DNA of 8,831 nt. Origin: Clostridiales bacterium. GTDB taxonomy: Bacteria; Bacillota; Clostridia; Christensenellales; Christensenellaceae. Positions 4,485-8,831 of this stretch are shown here, one piece after another; positions within the stretch are counted from its first letter, which is position 1; every line of letters starts with the position of its first letter. The notes under the pieces were generated by a model. It was given only the letters and a program-made list of their open reading frames with translations. It was not told the DNA's origin and searched no databases. The position numbers and the translations under genes are program-made. Where the stretch lies: assembly GCA_019420265.1 (NCBI GenBank), contig JAHZHM010000329.1, positions 1 to 8,831 on the forward strand, read 5' to 3'.

Positions 4485-6071
4485 ATGCTGCTGCGCGGCG
4501 CGCAAATCGTCATAGAATGTCTGCTGGAGCAGGGTGTGCGCGAGGTATTCGGGTATCCGGGCGGGGCGATCCTGGGCATCTACGAGGCGCTGCACGAATA
4601 TTCCGGCCGCATCCGCCATACGCTGATGACCCACGAGCAGCACGCCGCCCACGCGGCCGACGGCTATGCCCGGGCCAGCGGCAAAGTCGGCGTCTGCCTG
4701 GCGACTTCCGGCCCGGGGGCGACCAACCTGCTCACCGGCCTTTCCGCCGCCTATATGGATTCCTCCCCCGTCGTTGCCATCACAAACAACGTCGCCAAGG
4801 CGCAGATTGGGACGGACAGCTTTCAGGAGATCGATATTTACGGCGTCTCCATGCCCGTAACCAAGCATAATTTCATCGTCAAAGAGATTCGCGATCTGGC
4901 CGATACCATTCGGCAGGCCTTCTTCATTGCCGCATCCGGCAGGCCGGGACCCGTGCTGGTGGATATTCCCCAGGATATTACGGCGGCCAAAGCGGAATTT
5001 TCGCCTAAAACGCCAAAAGAGCCCGTCCGCCGCTTGCACTCGGATGCGCTGGATTTTGCCGGCGCGGCATTTCTCATCGAGGAGAGCCAGCGGCCGCTGC
5101 TGCTGCTCGGGGGCGGCGCGGCCCATTCGGGCGCGAGGGACGCGGCGCTGGCTTTGGCGCAGAAAATCCGCGCGCCCATCGTGCAGACGCTCATGGCCAC
5201 AGGCTGCTGCGATAAAAGCCCGCAGTTTGCCGGGATGCTGGGCGTCTATGGCAGCCCTGCCGCAAACGCGCTGCTGGAGCAGTGCGACCTGCTCATCGCC
5301 GTGGGCACGCGCTTTTCGGATCGCACCATTCCCCGGCGGAAGGCTTTGGCGCGCACTGCTAAAATTCTGCACATCGATATCGACCCGGCGGAGATCAACA
5401 AAAACCTGGCCGCGGATTTGGCCCTCATGGGCGACGCCCGGGAGATTTTGCAGCGGCTGCTCCCGCTCTGCTCCGCCAAGGCATCCGGGCTGGAAATCCC
5501 TCCAAAAGCGCAGACGCCCGGCCAAAGCGGCCAGCGGCTGACCCCGGAATTTCTGCTTTCAAAGCTCTCCTCCATGGCAGGAGCGGAGCAGATTTACACC
5601 ACGGAAGTCGGCCAGCATCAGATTTGGGCGGCCAAGCATCTGGAAATTTCCGGGCACCGGCGTTTTCTGACTTCCGGCGGCTTGGGCGCCATGGGCTTTG
5701 GCCTAGGCGCGGCCATCGGCGCGGCCAGAGCCAGCGGCCAGCGCATCATCAACATCGCCGGGGACGGCAGTTTTTTGATGAATATGGCCGAGCTCTCTAC
5801 CGCGGCCTGCTACAATTTGCCCATTATAGAAGTTGTGCTGGATAACCGGGCGCTGGGCATGGTGCGCCAGCTTCAGAAAAACGCGCATCTGCATTTCTCC
5901 CAGGTGGATTTCGACCGCAATGTGGATTATCTCGCCCTGGCGCGCGCCTTTGGCATCCCGGGGTATGTCGTAAAAACCCGGCAGGAGGCCGAGCAGGCTT
6001 TTGCACAGGTGCTCGGCTCGGGCGGCCCGGCGCTCATCGCCTGCCAGATCCCCAAAAATCAGCTGGTATAG
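4485..6071 (+). CDS. ilvB: Acetolactate synthase, large (catalytic) subunit
   Basis: Thiamine-diphosphate enzyme joining two pyruvates to 2-acetolactate (valine, leucine) or pyruvate plus 2-ketobutyrate to 2-aceto-2-hydroxybutyrate (isoleucine). Domain order is normal: N-terminal TPP pyrimidine domain with F-G-Y-P-G-G-A (22-28) and catalytic Glu51 in T-H-E-Q; S-G-P-G-A-T-N; I-G-T-D-S-F-Q-E (108-115); a central FAD-binding-type domain; and a C-terminal TPP/Mg domain with G-D-G (426-428) and metal ligand Asn454. Oddities: the usual L-N-N-x-x-L-G-M-V-R-Q-W-Q reads L-D-N-R-A-L-G-M-V-R-Q-L-Q (Leu463 for Trp), Ala104 stands at the common Pro site, and the protein ends at K-N-Q-L-V, lacking the usual P-M-V-P-x-G tail. 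At 528 residues it is about 20-40 short. The ATG at 4485 is chosen because GGAGG lies 9 nt before it and the chain then starts at the conserved helix; the upstream in-frame ATG at 4389 precedes the promoter. The first two domains match biosynthetic AHAS rather than other TPP enzymes, and the following ilvN supports this. Confidence 0.95.
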   Translation: MLLRGAQIVIECLLEQGVREVFGYPGGAILGIYEALHEYSGRIRHTLMTHEQHAAHAADGYARASGKVGVCLATSGPGATNLLTGLSAAYMDSSPVVAITNNVAKAQIGTDSFQEIDIYGVSMPVTKHNFIVKEIRDLADTIRQAFFIAASGRPGPVLVDIPQDITAAKAEFSPKTPKEPVRRLHSDALDFAGAAFLIEESQRPLLLLGGGAAHSGARDAALALAQKIRAPIVQTLMATGCCDKSPQFAGMLGVYGSPAANALLEQCDLLIAVGTRFSDRTIPRRKALARTAKILHIDIDPAEINKNLAADLALMGDAREILQRLLPLCSAKASGLEIPPKAQTPGQSGQRLTPEFLLSKLSSMAGAEQIYTTEVGQHQIWAAKHLEISGHRRFLTSGGLGAMGFGLGAAIGAARASGQRIINIAGDGSFLMNMAELSTAACYNLPIIEVVLDNRALGMVRQLQKNAHLHFSQVDFDRNVDYLALARAFGIPGYVVKTRQEAEQAFAQVLGSGGPALIACQIPKNQLV

Positions 6072-6083
6072 CATAGAAAAAAA

Positions 6084-6111
6084 GCCCCGTGGGGCATCCT
6101 CCAAAAAGGAT
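6084..6111 (+). other. Two tandem small hairpins before ilvN
   Basis: Between the ilvB stop and the ilvN start lie two adjoining inverted repeats: GCCC-CGTG-GGGC (6084-6095) and ATCCT-CCAAAA-AGGAT (6096-6111). The 3' arm of the second contains the AGGA ribosome binding site of ilvN, so folding would hide it. The stems are short (4 and 5 bp) but adjacent and could stack coaxially. No T-run follows, so this is not a terminator. It may tune the IlvB:IlvN ratio; that is inference. Confidence 0.4.
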
Positions 6112-6116
6112 AGAAA

Positions 6117-6650
6117 GTGGGAAACATGGAAAGAAGATATGTGCTTTCGGTATTGGTGCAGAATAATTCCGGCGTCCTGGCCCGGGTTTCAGGGCTGTTT
6201 GGCCGCCGGGGGTATAACATTTCCTCGCTGACCGTCGGGGAGACCATCAACCGCCGCTATTCCCGCATGACCATCGAGCTTTATGGCAACGAGGCCACGC
6301 TGGAGCAGATCAAAAAGCAGCTGGGCAAGCTGGTGGAAGTGGAGAAAATTGCGGAGATCGAGCAGGGCTCTGCCGTGTTCCGGGAGCTGATGCTCGTCAA
6401 AGTGCACGCAGAGGCGGGCAGCCGGGCGGGCATCATCGAGCTTTGCAACGTGTTCCATGCGAAAATCGCGGATCTCTCGCCCACCACTGCCACCATCGAG
6501 GCCACGAACAAGAGCGAGACCAACAACGCGCTTTTAAACCTGCTGGAGGAATACGGCATCATCGAGATCGCTCGGACGGGCATTGCAGGGCTTCAGAGAG
6601 GAGAGCGCTATCTGGCGCTGGACAGCGAAAATGGACATGAAGAGAATTAA
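6117..6650 (+). CDS. ilvN: Acetolactate synthase, small (regulatory) subunit
   Basis: Regulatory partner that binds the catalytic subunit, raises its activity and passes on valine feedback inhibition. The 177-residue length is within the family's usual range. Residues 8-40 or so form the start of an N-terminal ACT domain with the effector-loop pattern V-Q-N-N-S-G-V-L-A-R-V-S-G-L-F followed by R-R-G-Y-N-I-S-S-L-T-V-G. A second conserved half begins near residue 85 (E-L-M-L-V-K-V) and ends in E-Y-G-I-I-E-I-A-R-T-G. The GTG at 6117 is preferred because AGGA lies 6 nt before it; the in-frame ATG at 6126 (M-E-R-R-Y) would have a poor 15-nt spacing but cannot be excluded. It starts 45 nt after ilvB and its last codons overlap leuA. 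A small subunit next to ilvB argues for a biosynthetic, valine-sensitive enzyme, not the catabolic AlsS type. Confidence 0.95.
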   Translation: MGNMERRYVLSVLVQNNSGVLARVSGLFGRRGYNISSLTVGETINRRYSRMTIELYGNEATLEQIKKQLGKLVEVEKIAEIEQGSAVFRELMLVKVHAEAGSRAGIIELCNVFHAKIADLSPTTATIEATNKSETNNALLNLLEEYGIIEIARTGIAGLQRGERYLALDSENGHEEN

Positions 6651-8148
6651 AATTTTTGATACCACGCTGCGGGATGGGGAGCAATCCCCCGGCTGCAGCA
6701 TGAACCTGAACGAAAAGCTCAAAGTCGCCCGGCAGCTGGCGCGGCTGAAAGTGGACATCATCGAGGCGGGCTTTGCCGTGAGCAGCCCGGGGGATTTTGA
6801 ATCCGTTCAGCGCATTGCAAGAGAGGTGCGGGGCGTAGCCGTCGCATCCCTGGCGCGCTGTGTGCAAAAGGATATTGATGCCGCGGCAGAGGCTTTGCAG
6901 GAGGCCGAGCACCCGCGCATTCACGTCTTTTTGGCGACTTCCCCGCTGCACATGCAGTACAAACTGCATATGAGCCCCGAGCAGGTTTTGGAGAGCATAG
7001 AAAAATCCGTGGCCTATGCCAGAAGCCTCTGCGCGGATGTGGAGTTCTCCGCCGAGGATGCGACCCGAAGCGACAGGGATTTCCTCTGCCAGGCGCTTTC
7101 GCTGGCCATTGCCGCCGGAGCCACCACCGTCAATATCCCGGATACCGTGGGCTATTCCACGCCCAGCGAGATGCAGGAGCTGGTGCGCTATGTGCTCTCG
7201 CACACGGACGGCATAGAAAAAGCCTGCCTTTCCGTGCATTGCCACGACGACCTCGGCATGGGCGTGGCCAACTCTCTGGCCGCAGTCGCCGCCGGGGCGG
7301 GGCAGGTGGAGTGCACAGTCAATGGCATCGGCGAACGGGCGGGCAACGCGTCGTTAGAAGAGATCGTCATGGCGCTCAAAACCCGGAGCGACCGCTACGG
7401 CGCGCAGACGGGCATCGAGACGCGCCAGATTTTCCGCACCTGCCGGCATCTGGCCCGCATCATCGGCCAGCCCATCGCGCCCAACAAGGCCATCGTGGGC
7501 GCAAATGCCTTTGCGCATGAATCCGGCATCCATCAGCACGGCGTGCTGCAAAACCGGGAGACTTACGAGATCATGTCCCCCGAGGTTGTGGGCATCACGG
7601 AAAACAACATCGTGCTGGGCAAGCACTCCGGGCGGCACGCCTTTTTGGAGCGGCTCTCCGCCCTGGGCTACCGCCTGCCCGAGGATGTCGCGGAGGGGCT
7701 GTTCGCGCAGTTCAAGGCGCTCTGCGACAAGAAAAAGTATATTACGGATTTCGACGTCGAGGCGCTGGTGGATTCCATCTCCCAGACCAAAAAAGTTTTC
7801 GAGCTGGAGAACTACAAAATCATCAGCGGCAACCAGGAAGATTCCATGGCCATGATCACCATGAAGGTCTACGGCGAGCGCAAAACCGCCGCTGCTCAGG
7901 CCGGCGGCCCGGTTTTGGCGGCGTATCAGGCTATCGATTCGCTCTCGCCCATCCAGATGAAGCTGGAGGATTATTCCATCAACTCGGTTACAGAAGGGCA
8001 GGATGCTCTGGGCCAGGTTACGGTGAAAGTTTCGGCCGGGGGCAGCACGGTTTCCGGCCGCGGCCTCTCCTTTGATATTCTGGAATCCTCGGTTCTGGCC
8101 TATATCCACGCGCTCAACAAACTGCTTTCTCTCGGGGTGGCGCAATGA
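6631..8148 (+). CDS. leuA: 2-isopropylmalate synthase
   Basis: Condenses acetyl-CoA with 2-ketoisovalerate to 2-isopropylmalate, the committed step of leucine synthesis, in the cytoplasm. The 505-residue product has the full bacterial layout: an HMGL-like TIM barrel with [13 protein letters not shown] (9-21; Arg14 and Asp15 catalytic/metal), the metal-binding H-C-H-D-D at 203-207, and G-I-G-E-R-A-G-N ending at Asn239; then a linker with H-E-S-G-I-H-Q-H-G; then a C-terminal LeuA allosteric domain from about residue 370 (leucine feedback) ending in the S-G-R-G-x-S-x-D-I and A-L-N-K-L blocks. The ATG at 6631 is chosen over a TTG at 6583 because it places the barrel motif at the normal distance; the ATG at 6637 is a close alternative. 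Neither has a good ribosome binding site, and the start overlaps ilvN by 20 nt, which points to translational coupling. It overlaps cimA by 4 nt. Confidence 0.96.
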   Translation: MDMKRIKIFDTTLRDGEQSPGCSMNLNEKLKVARQLARLKVDIIEAGFAVSSPGDFESVQRIAREVRGVAVASLARCVQKDIDAAAEALQEAEHPRIHVFLATSPLHMQYKLHMSPEQVLESIEKSVAYARSLCADVEFSAEDATRSDRDFLCQALSLAIAAGATTVNIPDTVGYSTPSEMQELVRYVLSHTDGIEKACLSVHCHDDLGMGVANSLAAVAAGAGQVECTVNGIGERAGNASLEEIVMALKTRSDRYGAQTGIETRQIFRTCRHLARIIGQPIAPNKAIVGANAFAHESGIHQHGVLQNRETYEIMSPEVVGITENNIVLGKHSGRHAFLERLSALGYRLPEDVAEGLFAQFKALCDKKKYITDFDVEALVDSISQTKKVFELENYKIISGNQEDSMAMITMKVYGERKTAAAQAGGPVLAAYQAIDSLSPIQMKLEDYSINSVTEGQDALGQVTVKVSAGGSTVSGRGLSFDILESSVLAYIHALNKLLSLGVAQ

Positions 8149-8831
8149 AATTGGAGATACTCGATTCCACCTTGCGCGACGGCGCCCAGGGGGCGGATAT
8201 CTCCTTCTCACTGAGCGATAAACTGGCCGTCGCCCGGGCGCTGGCGGCGCTGGGCATTCCTCTCATCGAGGCGGGCAACCCCGGCTCCAACCCCAAAGAT
8301 GCGGAATTTTTCGCCGAAGCGCAAAAACTTTCGCTGGGCAGCTCTACTCTGGTGGCCTTTGGCAGCACGCGCCGCAAGCACACCCGCGCAGAGGACGACG
8401 CGGCGCTGGCCGCTCTGCTCTCGGCGGGAACGGCGGCCGTCTGCATCTTCGGCAAGGCTTCGGCCCTGCATGTGGCGCATGTGCTGGAAACTTCGCCCGA
8501 GGAAAACCTGGCCATGATCGCCGATAGCGTGCGGTTTGCGCGCCAGGCGGGCAGGCGGGTCATCTTCGATGCGGAGCATTTCTTCGATGGCTACCGGGAA
8601 AACCCGGACTACGCACTGGCCGTGCTGAAAGCGGCGGCAGCTGCCGGGGCGGATACCCTCTGCCTCTGCGATACCAATGGCAGCACATTCCCAGACCAAA
8701 TCGGCGCGATCACGGCTCTGGTCTGCCAAAAATTTCCGGGGCAGAAAATCGGCATTCACTGCCACAACGATTCCGGCCTGGCCGTGGCGGGCAGCATGCA
8801 GGCGGTATTCTCCGGGGCGACGCATGTGCAG
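8145..8831 (+). CDS. cimA: (R)-citramalate synthase, 3' end beyond the window
   Basis: Condenses pyruvate with acetyl-CoA to (R)-citramalate, opening the threonine-independent route to 2-ketobutyrate and isoleucine. The first 229 residues, roughly the N-terminal barrel, are present. They carry L-D-S-T-L-R-D-G-A-Q-G (6-16), where A-Q-G in place of LeuA's E-Q-S-P-G is typical of the CimA branch; then I-E-A-G-N-P-G-S-N-P-K-D, V-A-F-G-S-T-R-R, F-D-A-E-H-F-F-D-G-Y, L-C-D-T-N-G-S, and the metal-binding H-C-H-N-D-S-G at 205-211. Relatives usually have H-A-H-N-D. These blocks separate it from LeuA and homocitrate synthase. The ATG overlaps the leuA stop as ATGA, with a weak GGGGTGG upstream, so it is probably coupled to leuA. 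The C-terminal regulatory domain and the full length cannot be seen. Sharing an operon with ilvBN and leuA supports the isoleucine role. Confidence 0.93.
   Translation, partial: MKLEILDSTLRDGAQGADISFSLSDKLAVARALAALGIPLIEAGNPGSNPKDAEFFAEAQKLSLGSSTLVAFGSTRRKHTRAEDDAALAALLSAGTAAVCIFGKASALHVAHVLETSPEENLAMIADSVRFARQAGRRVIFDAEHFFDGYRENPDYALAVLKAAAAAGADTLCLCDTNGSTFPDQIGAITALVCQKFPGQKIGIHCHNDSGLAVAGSMQAVFSGATHVQ

Noticed and set aside
4356..5525. A 389-codon open frame on the minus strand inside ilvB
   Set aside because: It lies opposite the conserved N-terminal and central domains of acetolactate synthase, lacks family motifs, and has shadow-like composition.
6030..6116. Frameshift explaining the short IlvB C-terminus
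   Set aside because: Neither alternative forward frame continues with the P-M-V-P-x-G type tail; one stops quickly and the other reads a Lys/Arg-rich run.
6583..6630. leuA start at the TTG at 6583
   Set aside because: It would add 16 residues before the conserved barrel start and deepen the ilvN overlap. Family members begin a few residues before [11 protein letters not shown].
7354..8211. A 285-codon open frame opposite leuA/cimA
   Set aside because: It is antisense to the LeuA barrel and allosteric domain and to the cimA start; no motif or ribosome binding site supports it.

Overview
The window is a dense, fairly GC-rich piece of bacterial chromosome in two divergent blocks, with no RNA gene, insertion sequence, CRISPR array or phage gene. 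Strong GGAGG-type ribosome binding sites, sigma-A-like promoters, a WalJ-type hydrolase next to rlmH, and a citramalate synthase beside leucine genes suggest a Bacillota member, probably a GC-rich anaerobic Clostridia lineage. That placement is inference; no marker here fixes the taxon.

Minus-strand block (1-4286), in transcription order: acpP (acyl carrier protein, with its own promoter and a clear intrinsic terminator); a WalJ/YycJ-type metallo-beta-lactamase-fold hydrolase with its own promoter; rlmH, 20 bp further on; then two tandem paralogous MFS transporters 12 bp apart. At the left edge a well-formed promoter, ribosome binding site and ATG mark the first codons of another minus-strand gene that leaves the window.

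Plus-strand block (4408-8831): a promoter with a short leader drives ilvB-ilvN-leuA-cimA. The last three genes are tightly coupled: ilvN and leuA overlap by 20 nt, and leuA and cimA overlap through ATGA. Acetolactate synthase feeds valine, leucine and isoleucine; LeuA commits 2-ketoisovalerate to leucine; CimA condenses pyruvate with acetyl-CoA to citramalate, giving 2-ketobutyrate for isoleucine without threonine. The operon therefore supplies entry steps to all three branched-chain amino acids. cimA is cut by the right edge.

I found no clearly new system. The points most worth a second look are an unusual acetolactate synthase catalytic subunit (Leu in place of the specificity/herbicide-site Trp, plus a shortened C-terminus), a 198-bp acpP/ilvB divergent intergenic region with two palindromic operator candidates and no T-box, tandem small hairpins that may occlude the ilvN ribosome binding site, and a tandem transporter pair with near-identical DNA at conserved motifs.
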